In this document: positions 9,191-17,704 of the stretch, piece by piece
Layout of the letters: every line of letters starts with the position of its first letter
Position numbering within the stretch: the stretch's first letter is position 1
DNA from: Bacillota bacterium
GTDB taxonomy: Bacteria; Bacillota; Clostridia; Christensenellales; Aristaeellaceae
DNA length: 64,000 bases
Direction: 5' to 3'
NCBI GenBank assembly: GCA_030057655.1
Contig: JASGUQ010000023.1
Span: forward strand, 62,001 to 126,000
Position numbers and translations under genes: made by a program
The notes under the pieces: generated by a model
Seen by the model: the letters and a program-made list of their open reading frames with translations, nothing else
Databases searched by the model: none
What the model was told of the DNA's origin: nothing

Positions 9191-9223
9191 CTTTGCCGCC
9201 TTTCAAATCCAAGAAGTTGCCCT

Positions 9224-9252
9224 ATATTAAGCCGTTTTGCCGCGCCTGACAA
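9224..9252 (-). promoter_or_regulatory. Sigma-A promoter of the EIIC-like gene
   Basis: Minus strand: TTGTCA (9247-9252), 17-base spacer, TAATAT (9224-9229). It lies about 35 bases before the start codon of the EIIC-like gene. Confidence 0.75.
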
Positions 9253-9286
9253 GGGTTAAACCGCTTGAGTTTCTGAAATTCATACT

Positions 9287-9320
9287 AAAGCACATGCCGC
9301 CCGCGGGCGACATGCGCTTT
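9287..9320 (-). terminator. Hairpin after etfA
   Basis: AAAGC(A)CATG and CATG(C)GCTTT arms enclose a GCCCGCGGGC core about 50 bases after the etfA stop. There is no T run after it, so it may be a 3' stabiliser instead of a full terminator. Confidence 0.5.
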
Positions 9321-9366
9321 GGTAAAAGGAAGCTTTCTTATAGCTTCATCAGGGGGCGCTTGCCGC

Positions 9367-10374
9367 TTATTTCTCCGCGACCTTCAGCAGCGCCTCTTTG
9401 ATGAGCGGCAGCACCTTATGCCCGTCCGCCACCAGCCCCACATGGGCGACGTTAAAGATGGCAGCCTTGGGATCAGAGTTCACGGCAATGATCAGGTCAG
9501 ACTTGTCCATGCCCGCAGTATGCTGCACAGCGCCGGAGATACCAACGGCAATGTACACCTTGGGCTTGACGGTGGTGCCGGTCTGGCCCACCTGGAGAGG
9601 TTTGGGCGCGATGCCCGCATCGACCAGGGCCCTGGAAGAGCCGGGAGTTGCGCCAATGCTTTGCGCAGTTTTCACCACCAGGTCAAAAGCGTCCTTCATG
9701 CCGCGGCCGCCTGAAAGGATGACGTTCGCCTTGGAAATATCAATGCTTTTTTCCTTCTTTGGAATCTGCCGGATGAAGCGCACCTGGTCCTTCTCCTCAA
9801 AGGTCACCTGGTGCTGCACCAGCTCCCTGCGGCCGGCATAATCCTCTTTCAGTTCATCAAACACATGGGGACGGATGGTGGACATCTGGGGCCTGGTTTT
9901 GGGACAGACGATCGTGCCGAACAGATTGCCGCCAAAGGCGGGACGCGTCACCAGCAGCATCCCAGGGTGCTCTGAGGCGGTGTCCACGTCAATCTGCGTG
10001 GCGTCGGCGGTCAGGCCCGTGTTCAGGCGCGCCGCCACCCTGGGGGCCAGATCCCGCCCAATCACCGTGGCTGCCAGCAGCACGGTATCCGGCTTAAACT
10101 CATTGCATACGCTTGTCAGCGCGGCAGTATAATGCTGCGTGTTGTAGCGTTCAAGGCGCGGGCTGTCAACCAGAATGACTTTGTCCGCCCCGGCGGAAAA
10201 GACCTTCTCCGCCAGATTCTGAACCTCGTGGCCCAGCAGAACGCCCACCACATCAAAGGAGGGGATCTGTTTCACCAGTTCCCGGGATTTGGCCAGCAGC
10301 TGGCGGCTTCCCTCGGCAATCGTGCCATTGCGCTGTTCGATGAATACAAAGATGTCCTTGGTGTCAAAAGACAT
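9367..10374 (-). CDS. etfA: Electron transfer flavoprotein alpha subunit
   Basis: A 335-residue EtfA. The C-terminal FAD domain is clear: GGRGMKDAFDLV, GSSRALVDAG, QVGQTGTTVKPKVYIAVGIS in its order, then SGAVQHTAGM and NSDPKAAIF. With EtfB it carries electrons from or to the acyl-CoA dehydrogenase encoded just upstream. In clostridial butyrate formers such complexes can bifurcate electrons from NADH to crotonyl-CoA and ferredoxin; bifurcation here is inferred from the clostridial character of EtfB. Its start lies 2 bases after the etfB stop. It is the last gene of the maoC-acd-etfB-etfA unit. Confidence 0.95.
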   Translation of the reverse strand: MSFDTKDIFVFIEQRNGTIAEGSRQLLAKSRELVKQIPSFDVVGVLLGHEVQNLAEKVFSAGADKVILVDSPRLERYNTQHYTAALTSVCNEFKPDTVLLAATVIGRDLAPRVAARLNTGLTADATQIDVDTASEHPGMLLVTRPAFGGNLFGTIVCPKTRPQMSTIRPHVFDELKEDYAGRRELVQHQVTFEEKDQVRFIRQIPKKEKSIDISKANVILSGGRGMKDAFDLVVKTAQSIGATPGSSRALVDAGIAPKPLQVGQTGTTVKPKVYIAVGISGAVQHTAGMDKSDLIIAVNSDPKAAIFNVAHVGLVADGHKVLPLIKEALLKVAEK

Positions 10375-10376
10375 GC

Positions 10377-11168
10377 TTATTTCCCTCCTTTTTGCATGTA
10401 CGGCTCCAGATAGGCGGCAATGATCTCTGCGGCTTCCGAAGGCGATACGGTCTTCACCTCGTGATTGGCTGTCAGCGTGCGCGGGAAGGTCTTCTTCACC
10501 AGCGTCGGCGAGCCGGACAGCCCGGTGTGATCCCTGTCCAGGTTCAGTTTTTCATTGCTCACCTGGTCAACCGGGGTCAGGAAACTTTCCCACATCAGGT
10601 CAACCTGGCCGTAGCGGGGGGTGTTGTTCCCGGCTACGCAGGTAATCAGCGCCGGCAGATCCACCTCCAGCTCTTCTGAAAAATCCTCATAATCCTTGAT
10701 GACGCGCAGCACGCCATTTTCACAGGCGTCCACACGCGTAACCAGGGTAATCTGCGGCAGGCCGAGTTTCTCCGCTGTTTGCGGGCCGACCTGGGCGGTG
10801 TCCCCGTCAATGGCCTGGCGGCCGGCAATGATTAAATCATAGGGATACAGCGCAATCGCCTTGGCCAGGGTGTTGGAGGTGGCCCAGGTGTCTGACCCTG
10901 CAAACGCCCGGTCGCTGATGAGCGTCGCCTCGTCCACGCCCATGCCGCGCAGCTCCTTGAGCATCGGCTCCGCCTGCTGGGGCCCCATGCTCAGCACCCG
11001 GACATGCGCGCCATACCGGTCTTTCAGCTTAAGCGCCTCTTCCACTGCCGCAAGGTCGTCCGGGTTGCAGATGGTGGGTACTCCTGCGCGGATCAAGGTG
11101 CCCGTTTCCTTGTCCACGCTCATCTCCGTTGTATCGGGAACCTGTTTTACCAGGACAATAATGTTCAT
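10377..11168 (-). CDS. etfB: Electron transfer flavoprotein beta subunit
   Basis: A 263-residue EtfB that begins MNIIVLVKQVPDTTEMSVD and contains LIIAGRQAIDGDTAQVGPQ in pattern, the nucleotide-binding loop of the family. The segment DEATLISDRAFAGSDTWATS is of the kind seen in EtfB of clostridial butyryl-CoA dehydrogenase complexes, where EtfB holds the FAD that splits NADH electrons. It forms a heterodimer with EtfA and docks on the dehydrogenase. It sits 9 bases after the dehydrogenase gene. Whether it truly bifurcates is inference. Confidence 0.95.
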   Translation of the reverse strand: MNIIVLVKQVPDTTEMSVDKETGTLIRAGVPTICNPDDLAAVEEALKLKDRYGAHVRVLSMGPQQAEPMLKELRGMGVDEATLISDRAFAGSDTWATSNTLAKAIALYPYDLIIAGRQAIDGDTAQVGPQTAEKLGLPQITLVTRVDACENGVLRVIKDYEDFSEELEVDLPALITCVAGNNTPRYGQVDLMWESFLTPVDQVSNEKLNLDRDHTGLSGSPTLVKKTFPRTLTANHEVKTVSPSEAAEIIAAYLEPYMQKGGK

Positions 11169-11177
11169 ATCTCTCTC

Positions 11178-12317
11178 CTATTTCAACATGTTGCCAGAAA
11201 TCACCATACGCTGCACTTCGGAGGTGCCTTCGTAAATCTCGGTGATCTTTGCGTCGCGCATCATCCGCTCTACCGGGTAATCCCTGGTGTAGCCATAGCC
11301 GCCAAAGAGCTGGACCGCTTTGGTCGTGACGTCCATGGCGGTTTCAGAAGCAAACAGCTTTGCCATCGCAGCCTCATAAGAGTAGGTTTGGCCCGCGTCT
11401 TTGGCGCAGGCAGCGCGATAGACCAGCAAGCGGGCCGCGTCCACCCGGGTTTGCATATCAGCCAGGACGAACTGGGTATTTTGGAATTTCGCAATGGGCT
11501 TGCCAAATTGCTTGCGCTGCTTCACATAGGCCACCGCTTCGTCAATGGCCCCCTGAGCGATGCCCAGAGCCTGTGCGCCGATGCCGATGCGGCCGCCATC
11601 CAGCGTTTTCATGGCAATGGAAAAGCCCTTGCCTTCCGCGCCAAGCAGGTTTTCAAAAGGAACTTTCACGTTCTCAAAAATCAGCTCGCAGGTGGAAGAC
11701 CCGCGGATGCCCATCTTTTTTTCCTGCAAACCAATGGAGAAGCCCGGCATGCCCTTTTCCAGGATAAACGCGGAAATGCCCCGCGTGCCCAATTCCGGGG
11801 ATGTCATGGCAAAAATGACGAAAATATCCGCGACCCCGGCATTGGTGATAAAGATCTTGGAGCCGTTGAGCAGGTAATGATCCGCCTCTTTCTTGGCATA
11901 GCTCTGCTGGGTGGCCGCGTCTGTGCCCGCGTTTGGCTCGGTCAACGCAAAAGCGCCGATCTTTTCCCCCAGGCACAGCGGGGGCAGGTATTTTTCCTTC
12001 TGGGCGTCGGTGCCAAAGGCTTCAATGGGCGATTCGCACAGCGAAGTATGGGCGGAAAGCACCACGCCGGTGGTGGCGCAAACCTTGGAAAGCTCCTCCA
12101 CCGCCAGGATATAGGCGAGATTGTCCGCCCCGGCGCCGCCGTATTTTTTGCTGATCGGGATGCCCATCATTTTCATTGCCGACATCTTGCGGACGCTTTC
12201 CTCAGGGAAGCGCTCCATCTCATCAATCTCGGCAGCGAGGGGCTTTACCTCCTGCTGGGCAAAGCGGCGAAACATCTTCTGCAGCGCCGCGTGCTGCGGG
12301 GATAGTTGAAAATCCAT
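11178..12317 (-). CDS. bcd: Short-chain acyl-CoA dehydrogenase (butyryl-CoA dehydrogenase type)
   Basis: A 379-residue FAD flavoprotein starting MDFQLSPQHAALQKMFRRFA; this ATG follows an AGGAGG site, so the longer open frame is not used. FAD and substrate motifs are present: FALTEPNAGTDAA, the FITNAGVAD loop, and QLFGGYGYTRDYPVERMMRD near the end. The catalytic glutamate of short-chain acyl-CoA dehydrogenases lies in IYEGTSEVQR. It would interconvert butyryl-CoA and crotonyl-CoA, passing electrons to EtfAB encoded directly downstream. A preference for branched short acyl-CoAs cannot be excluded, given the Liv-type transporter nearby. Confidence 0.93.
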   Translation of the reverse strand: MDFQLSPQHAALQKMFRRFAQQEVKPLAAEIDEMERFPEESVRKMSAMKMMGIPISKKYGGAGADNLAYILAVEELSKVCATTGVVLSAHTSLCESPIEAFGTDAQKEKYLPPLCLGEKIGAFALTEPNAGTDAATQQSYAKKEADHYLLNGSKIFITNAGVADIFVIFAMTSPELGTRGISAFILEKGMPGFSIGLQEKKMGIRGSSTCELIFENVKVPFENLLGAEGKGFSIAMKTLDGGRIGIGAQALGIAQGAIDEAVAYVKQRKQFGKPIAKFQNTQFVLADMQTRVDAARLLVYRAACAKDAGQTYSYEAAMAKLFASETAMDVTTKAVQLFGGYGYTRDYPVERMMRDAKITEIYEGTSEVQRMVISGNMLK

Positions 12318-12328
12318 CTTCGTTCCTC

Positions 12329-12751
12329 CTATTTTCTTGGGCAAAGCACGGTGGCCTGACCGGAAATAACAGTTTCTCCCTGCTGATTGGTGCAAACGGT
12401 TTCAAAAATCACGCGTTTCTTTTCAGTCTTCTCAATCACCTTGCAGGTGGCGGTCACCGTGTCGCCGATGCGGACGGGCTTCAAAAAGGAGGACTCCTGC
12501 TTTAGGTAGATGGTACCGGGGCCGGGCAAATGCATGCCCAGAACCGTTGAAATCAAAGAAGCGACCAGCGCGCCGTGCGCGATCCGCCCTCCAAAGGGGC
12601 TGGCAGACGCGCTGACTTCATCGGTGTGCGCGGGGTTCAGGTCGCCGCTGATCCCGGCGAACATGACCACGTCCGTTTCAGTGATCGTCTTGGTAAAGCT
12701 TGCCTCCTGGCCGATCTGAATCTCGTCAAATGTAATTCCTGTTTGTGCCAT
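12329..12751 (-). CDS. MaoC-type (R)-specific enoyl-CoA hydratase, PhaJ-like
   Basis: A 140-residue single hot-dog domain protein, the size of PhaJ. I start it at MAQTGITFDEIQIG, where AAGGA lies 9 bases upstream. The hydratase signature is visible: GDLNPAHTD supplies the catalytic Asp and His, followed by GGRIAHGALVASL. These enzymes hydrate trans-2-enoyl-CoA to (R)-3-hydroxyacyl-CoA, or run the reverse, opposite in stereochemistry to crotonase. It is the first gene of the unit with acyl-CoA dehydrogenase and EtfAB, which points to crotonyl-CoA as the substrate. No crotonase is seen in the window. Confidence 0.88.
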   Translation of the reverse strand: MAQTGITFDEIQIGQEASFTKTITETDVVMFAGISGDLNPAHTDEVSASASPFGGRIAHGALVASLISTVLGMHLPGPGTIYLKQESSFLKPVRIGDTVTATCKVIEKTEKKRVIFETVCTNQQGETVISGQATVLCPRK

Positions 12752-12916
12752 TCTCCTGCATCCTTCTTTCTGCGACTTGCTATTTATTTTAATCATTCAA
12801 AACCATGGCCATCCGCTCAGGTTCTGACATGAAACGCTCCGCACTTTTCCCTTGGTATTCCCGTACCTTTCAATCCATATCTGTCAGTGAATCAAGCATC
12901 ATAAATTCCTAAAAGG

Positions 12917-12934
12917 TGAATCATGTTTCATGTT
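12917..12934. promoter_or_regulatory. Putative operator, copy 1 (TGAA-N6-TTCA dyad)
   Basis: TGAATCATGTTTCATGTT reads with a TGAA...TTCA inverted repeat. 16 of its 18 bases are identical to 14623-14640 upstream of the thiolase gene. Its place immediately downstream of the maoC -10 suits a repressor site. Resemblance to TetR-family FadR boxes is inference. Confidence 0.65.
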
Positions 12935-12935
12935 G

Positions 12936-12964
12936 ATTATAATCCAGAGAAGGGGCGTTTGCAA
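12936..12964 (-). promoter_or_regulatory. Sigma-A promoter of maoC-acd-etfB-etfA
   Basis: Minus strand: TTGCAA (12959-12964), a 17-base spacer, then a consensus TATAAT (12936-12941). The dyad at 12917-12934 starts right after the -10 and would cover the transcription start. Confidence 0.85.
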
Positions 12965-13138
12965 CCCCAAATCATGCTTAAATTTTGCGTGCCGGATTTG
13001 ATTTTGCTTGAGCTGCTGATTGTTCGGTGATTTGCTCCGTTTTGATCAAAAAAGGGCTTTTTGCTGTAAAACTAAAATATCAGCAGTTGTCTTTTATCTT
13101 TTCGATGAAAAATCAATGAAACCGCCTTGGCAAAAATG

Positions 13139-13196
13139 CCAGGCTGTCAAAGAGCTTTGTTAAGCGCAAGCAAAACTGGGTTCTTTGGCAGCCTGG
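13139..13196. other. Long imperfect hairpin between hydrolase and maoC genes
   Basis: CCAGGCTGTCAAAGA (13139-13153) pairs with TCTTTGGCAGCCTGG (13182-13196) with one wobble. The loop itself contains GCTTTG and CAAGC segments. It lies about 60 bases past the stop of the minus-strand hydrolase at 13259 and may be its terminator, though no T run follows. Confidence 0.45.
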
Positions 13197-13258
13197 GGGT
13201 AAGGCTTGTTTGACTTCTCTATTGGTAGAGAATGGGCTCTATCAAATGAAATTTCTCA

Positions 13259-14290
13259 TCAAACGCCGATAAAGGCTTTCATTTCCTCAACAAAGTCGTC
13301 CGGTTTTTCCAAATGGCTCGCATGGGCACAGTTCTCAAAAACCTTTTCCTCAAACCGGCCGCCGTTTTCACGATATTTTTCAAGCACGTTCCTGGTTTGG
13401 GCGACCATGGGCTGGGGCGGGAAAACCTCCGCGCCCGGATACCCGGGGATGATGTTTAACATACCCAGGGTGGCCAGGTCGGAATAGGACTGGTCTGAAA
13501 CCAGGGTGTCCTTGTCGCCCCGAATCCAGAGAATGGGCACTTTGGGGCTAATCTCAGCAATGGCCGAAACATTTGCATACTGCGGCGCCAAAGCGTTTGA
13601 GATGCCGCGCGTTCCCGGCAAAACATACGGGAAGGCAGCCTGCGGGACATAGTCCCCGGGATAGTAATCTTCACCAAGGCGGATTTTGAGCAGCTCATCC
13701 ACAAAGAGATCCTGGTATGCCTTGTCAAAGGGCCAGCCGTTTGCGAACAGAGATTTTTCAAGCACCCCGCGCGCCGCCATGGGATCCTCTCCCCTGTCCT
13801 GCTCCTTTAACTTCTCAATGAATGCCGGGTTGGCAAAACCGCCGGGAGAACCCCAGCCCTTTTCATCGTAAGGCGTGCCGTCCGCGCGGGTGCCGCCAAA
13901 ACCGTAGGGCGACATGGGCGAAAGCAAAATCAAATGGGTGAGCTTATCCGGGTGATTGATGGCATAGCGCATCACAACGCCGCCGCCCAGGGACCAGCCC
14001 AGCAGGGCAAATCGCTCAAACCCCAGTTTTTCGGCCAGGGCGTCGATGTCCTCCGCCCAGTCGTGAAGCGCTGTTGGCGAGTGAACAGGGCTGGACTCCG
14101 TATCGCCAAAGCCGTTTAAATCAGGGGCGGCAATGTCAAAATGCTCTGCCAGCTTCTCTATGACCGGGAAAAAGAAGGCGGAAGAGGAGGCGTTGCCGTG
14201 AATCAGCATCAGTTTGGGCTTGCCGGGATTTGGAAAGCGGTACAGGGCGGTGAGCCTTCTGTCGGTTTGAATCATTGTTTTTTCTTTCAT
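13259..14290 (-). CDS. Alpha/beta hydrolase
   Basis: A 343-residue alpha/beta hydrolase. The start MKEKTMIQTDRR has GGAGG 9 bases upstream. The fold's landmarks are in order: the oxyanion strand LMLIHGNASSSAFFF, the nucleophile elbow GWSLGGG, an acid in WIRGDKDTLVSD and a histidine in CAHASHLEKP. The substrate is unknown; esterase, lactonase and thioesterase are all possible. It lies between the two acyl-CoA transcription units, on the strand of the first, with its own 5' region shared with the thiolase operon. Confidence 0.85.
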   Translation of the reverse strand: MKEKTMIQTDRRLTALYRFPNPGKPKLMLIHGNASSSAFFFPVIEKLAEHFDIAAPDLNGFGDTESSPVHSPTALHDWAEDIDALAEKLGFERFALLGWSLGGGVVMRYAINHPDKLTHLILLSPMSPYGFGGTRADGTPYDEKGWGSPGGFANPAFIEKLKEQDRGEDPMAARGVLEKSLFANGWPFDKAYQDLFVDELLKIRLGEDYYPGDYVPQAAFPYVLPGTRGISNALAPQYANVSAIAEISPKVPILWIRGDKDTLVSDQSYSDLATLGMLNIIPGYPGAEVFPPQPMVAQTRNVLEKYRENGGRFEEKVFENCAHASHLEKPDDFVEEMKAFIGV

Positions 14291-14683
14291 TACAAGTGAC
14301 CTCCGTTCAATATTTAAAATATGCTGGTTCAAGTATAAGGGGATTTTTGCGGAAGTGTCAAAGGGATTTTATGAATATCCTGTAAAAAATAATTTATCTT
14401 GTTTTGACCATCTTTTTAAAGAAAATTTCATTTTTTAATTGATAAACGCGCTAATATATCAATGCAGCGTGCGGCTGAGGTTTATGTTTCAAAGCCGGAC
14501 ATATTCAATCATCACAGCCGGGACAACTTTTGCCCGCCAGGGCGAAATTGATGATGTATAAAAAGTTTCCCATTTTATATATTTATTTCCTGCAGAAAAT
14601 AAGGTAAACAGTAATTGAAACATGAATCATCTTTCATATTTGCAAAAGAAGAAATCCGGCAAGACAGACTAAAGGAGAAAGAC
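14291..14683. promoter_or_regulatory. Divergent promoter region of hydrolase and thiolase operons
   Basis: This 393-base region is markedly AT-rich. It contains the second operator copy at 14623-14640. A TATATT near 14577 could be a -10 for the thiolase operon, but its -35 is poor and I could not fix the start site. No small gene was found. Confidence 0.55.
14623..14640. promoter_or_regulatory. Putative operator, copy 2 (TGAA-N6-TTCA dyad)
   Basis: TGAATCATCTTTCATATT differs from the maoC site at only two of 18 positions and keeps the TGAA...TTCA inverted repeat, extended here to ATGAA...TTCAT. It lies 44 bases before the thiolase start codon. Confidence 0.65.
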
Positions 14684-15889
14684 ATGAGCAAGGTGTACAT
14701 CGCAGCGGCCAGGAGAACGGCCATCGGTTCATTTTTGGGTTCCCTGGCGGGAACGGGCGCAGTGGAAATGGGCACGGAAGTCGTCAAGGCGGTTCTAAAG
14801 GACGCGGGAATCGCCCCGGAAAACGTAGACGAGCTGATTTGCGGCAACATCCTGTCCGCAAACCTGGGCCAAAACGCAGGTCGCCAGATCGCCGTGAAGG
14901 CGGGCATCCCGATTGAGGTTTGCGCCTATACGCTGAACATGGTCTGCGGTTCCGGCATGAAAGCAGTTTTAAACGGCGTGGCCTCCATCAAGACAGGCGA
15001 CGCCGATATTGTTGTTGCGGGCGGTGTTGAAAACATGTCCGCCGCCCCCTACCTCCTGCCCAAAGAAACCCGCAAGGGCATCAAGATGGGCGCTTATCAG
15101 GTGGAAGACCATTTAATCAAAGACGCGCTGACCGACGCCTTTGAGAACATCCACATGGGCATTACCGCGGAAAACATCGCCTCCCGCTACGGCATCACCC
15201 GCGAGCAGCAGGATGAATTCTCCTATGCCTCCCAGCAAAAGGCGATCAAAGCGGTTGATGAAGGCGCGTTTGATGAGGAAATCGTGCCCCTGACCGTCAA
15301 AATTGGCCGGGAAATAGCGACCTTTAACAAGGATGAATATCCCAACCGCACCACCAGCCCCGAAAAACTGGCCAAACTGCGCCCGGCCTTTAAAAAGGAC
15401 GGCACTGTAACAGCAGGCAGCTCCTCCGGCATCAACGACGGCGCTTCCTTCGTGGTGCTGGTGAGCGAAAAAGCGGTGAAGGAACACAACCTGACGCCCA
15501 TCGCTGAAATCATCGGCCTGGGTCAGGGCGGCGTTGATCCCAGCGTGATGGGCCTGGGCCCGGTGCCTGCCATCAGGAAGGCCCTGAAACAAGCCGATAT
15601 GAAGCTGGACGAGATGGAACTGATCGAGTTGAACGAAGCCTTCGCCGCCCAATCTCTGGGCGTAGTACACGAATTGAGCAAGGAACACGGCATGAGCGAA
15701 GAAGCCATCCTGAACAAGACCAACCTGTTTGGCGGGGCGATCGCGCTTGGGCACCCTGTCGGCGCCTCTGGAAACAGGATCCTTGTCACGCTCCTGTACG
15801 CGCTGAAACGCACCAACCGCAAGATCGGCCTCGCCAGCCTTTGCATCGGCGGGGGAATGGGCACAGCAGTTATTGTGAAACTGCTTTAA
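14684..15889 (+). CDS. thl: Acetyl-CoA C-acetyltransferase (thiolase)
   Basis: A 401-residue thiolase starting MSKVYIAAARRTAIGSF behind AAAGGAG. The catalytic residues are present: the acyl-accepting Cys in NMVCGSGMKAV, the His in GGAIALGHPVGASG and the base Cys in LCIGGGMGTAV. It condenses two acetyl-CoA to acetoacetyl-CoA or splits 3-ketoacyl-CoA. It is the first gene of a long plus-strand operon followed by a reductase, a KAS III-like gene and a transporter. The length matches biosynthetic-type thiolases. Confidence 0.95.
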   Translation: MSKVYIAAARRTAIGSFLGSLAGTGAVEMGTEVVKAVLKDAGIAPENVDELICGNILSANLGQNAGRQIAVKAGIPIEVCAYTLNMVCGSGMKAVLNGVASIKTGDADIVVAGGVENMSAAPYLLPKETRKGIKMGAYQVEDHLIKDALTDAFENIHMGITAENIASRYGITREQQDEFSYASQQKAIKAVDEGAFDEEIVPLTVKIGREIATFNKDEYPNRTTSPEKLAKLRPAFKKDGTVTAGSSSGINDGASFVVLVSEKAVKEHNLTPIAEIIGLGQGGVDPSVMGLGPVPAIRKALKQADMKLDEMELIELNEAFAAQSLGVVHELSKEHGMSEEAILNKTNLFGGAIALGHPVGASGNRILVTLLYALKRTNRKIGLASLCIGGGMGTAVIVKLL

Positions 15890-15926
15890 TCATCATATAA
15901 TACAAAAAAGAAAGAGGTTGAAAAAA

Positions 15927-16646
15927 ATGAGGCTTGAAGGAAAAATCGCGATTGTTACCGGCGGCGCCAAGGGATTGGGCGGGGAAATGGCCCAGCTGTT
16001 CGCAAAGGAAGGCGCGAAAGTGATCGCGGCGGACATGATTCCGCTGAGCTATGAAAACGAGAACGTTGAATACTACCAGCTTAACGTCACAGACGCCGCA
16101 GCCTGCGAGGCGCTGACCAATTACGCCAAGGAAAAATACGGACGCATCGACGTGCTGGTGAACAACGCGGGCATTACCAAGGACGCCATGACCCGCAAGA
16201 TGACCGACGAGCAGTGGGACGCGGTCATCGCGGTGAACTTAAAGGGCGTGTTTAACCTGACCCGCTATGTCGGCCCCCTGATGCAGCAGCAGGGAGGCGG
16301 CTCTATCATTTCCATTTCCAGCGTCGTGGGCGTGTTTGGCAACATCGGCCAGGCAAACTACGCCGCCACCAAGGCCGGCATCATCGGGCTGACCAAGACC
16401 TGGGCCAAGGAATTCGCCTTGAAGGGCGGCAATGTGCGCGTCAACGCCATCGCCCCCGGCTACACCATGACCGATATTCTGAAGACCGTCCCGCAGGATC
16501 TGCTGGACAAGTTTGCATCCATGACCATGCTGGGCCGTCTGGGCCAGCCCATCGAAATCGCCAATGCCGCCCTCTTCCTGGCCAGCGACGAGGCCAGCTA
16601 CATCACCGGGCAGGTGCTTCAGGTCAACGGCGGCATGCGCCTGTAA
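15927..16646 (+). CDS. Short-chain dehydrogenase, 3-oxoacyl-ACP/acetoacetyl-CoA reductase type
   Basis: A 239-residue SDR of FabG/PhaB type. I use the ATG with AAAGAGG 9 bases upstream; a TTG nine bases earlier is in frame but lies against that site. Visible motifs are the cofactor loop TGGAKGLG, NNAGITKDAMT, the catalytic Ser in SISSVVG, and YAATK. Such enzymes make (R)-3-hydroxyacyl thioesters with NADPH or NADH. Next to a thiolase and with a PhaJ-like hydratase in the divergent unit, acetoacetyl-CoA reduction to the (R)-isomer is the likely role. A FabG role in fatty-acid synthesis is less likely in this context. Confidence 0.88.
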   Translation: MRLEGKIAIVTGGAKGLGGEMAQLFAKEGAKVIAADMIPLSYENENVEYYQLNVTDAAACEALTNYAKEKYGRIDVLVNNAGITKDAMTRKMTDEQWDAVIAVNLKGVFNLTRYVGPLMQQQGGGSIISISSVVGVFGNIGQANYAATKAGIIGLTKTWAKEFALKGGNVRVNAIAPGYTMTDILKTVPQDLLDKFASMTMLGRLGQPIEIANAALFLASDEASYITGQVLQVNGGMRL

Positions 16647-16666
16647 GCCAGAAAAAGGAGGATTTT

Positions 16667-17704
16667 ATGACAAAGAATCACGTCGGCATCATCGGCACCG
16701 GCATCTATCTGCCGGAGGGCAGGATGACATCCGCTCAGGTCGCCCAGGAGACTAAGGGCGTATGGAGCGAGACCGCTATCTATGAAAAGCTGGGCATCCG
16801 GGAAAAAGTAATGCCCCTTGACAACATGAAGGACGGCACCCAGGAAATGGGCGCCCTTGCGGCTCTTGACTGCTTGAAAAACACCGGGGTGGATCCCAAG
16901 GACATTGACGTCATCCTGTGCATTGGCGAAGAATGGAAGGAATACCCGCTGACCACCTCCGCCCTTTATATCCAGGACAGAATCGGCGCGGTCAACGCCT
17001 GGGGAATTGACGTGCAGAACCGCTGCTGCACCACTGTATCTGCAATGAAGATCGCAAAGGATATGCTGCTTGCAGACGAGGAGATCAACACGGTCATGGT
17101 TGTCGGCGGCTACCGCAACTGCGACTACCTGAATTACACGGACAAAAACATGTCCATGATGTACAACCTCGGAGCGGGCGGCGGCGCGATTCTGCTTCAA
17201 AAGAACTGCGGCAAAAACCTGCTCCTTGGCAGCCACATCATTTCAGACGGTTCCCTCGCCCGCACAGCCGGCGTTCAGATCGGCGGCACGGCTGAACCCA
17301 TCACCCATGAAAACCTGGAAGAGGCCCGCACCTCCCTCAGGCTGTTTGAACCGCAGAAGATGAAGGACCGCCTCAATGAGGTGTCCGCCGCCAACTGGGT
17401 CACCTGCATTGAAAAATCGCTTGACAAGTCAGGCCTGACCCTCAAGGACCTTGATTATCTGGCCATCTTGCACATCAAGCGCTCAGGCCACCTGGGAATG
17501 CTCAGGGATCTGGGGCTGAATGAAGATCAGACAATCTACCTGGAAGACTACGGCCACATCGGCCAGATTGACCAGATCCTCTCCCTGCACCTGGCGCTTC
17601 AGCAGGGCAAGGTCAAGGACGGCTCGGTTGTCTGCATGCTCGCGGCCGGCATTGGCTACGTATGGGCCGCCAACATCATCAAATGGGGGCCACAAGGCGC
17701 ATGA
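16667..17704 (+). CDS. Beta-ketoacyl synthase III-like enzyme with altered catalytic triad
   Basis: A 345-residue thiolase-fold protein related to FabH. It starts MTKNHVGIIGTGIYLP after AAGGAGG. Cys120 in DVQNRCCTT aligns with the KAS III nucleophile and His269 in LAILHIKRSG with the usual His. Where FabH has Gly-Asn (GNTSAAS), this protein reads YGHIGQID, so the Asn is His297. That makes a decarboxylating condensation doubtful and an acyl transfer or hydrolytic role possible. Its stop overlaps the start of the permease gene (ATGA), tying it to the transporter. The true substrate is unknown. Confidence 0.75.
   Translation: MTKNHVGIIGTGIYLPEGRMTSAQVAQETKGVWSETAIYEKLGIREKVMPLDNMKDGTQEMGALAALDCLKNTGVDPKDIDVILCIGEEWKEYPLTTSALYIQDRIGAVNAWGIDVQNRCCTTVSAMKIAKDMLLADEEINTVMVVGGYRNCDYLNYTDKNMSMMYNLGAGGGAILLQKNCGKNLLLGSHIISDGSLARTAGVQIGGTAEPITHENLEEARTSLRLFEPQKMKDRLNEVSAANWVTCIEKSLDKSGLTLKDLDYLAILHIKRSGHLGMLRDLGLNEDQTIYLEDYGHIGQIDQILSLHLALQQGKVKDGSVVCMLAAGIGYVWAANIIKWGPQGA

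Larger units (their letters stand above)
12752..13258. other. 507-base intergenic region upstream of maoC
   Basis: It holds the maoC promoter and putative operator near 12917-12964 and a long imperfect hairpin at 13139-13196. No open frame with a ribosome site was found. The rest is moderately AT-rich and featureless to my reading. Confidence 0.6.

Noticed and set aside
11004..12305. 433-codon plus-strand frame over the acyl-CoA dehydrogenase and etfB genes
   Set aside because: Antisense to genes with clear catalytic motifs; its translation has no recognisable domain and no ribosome site.
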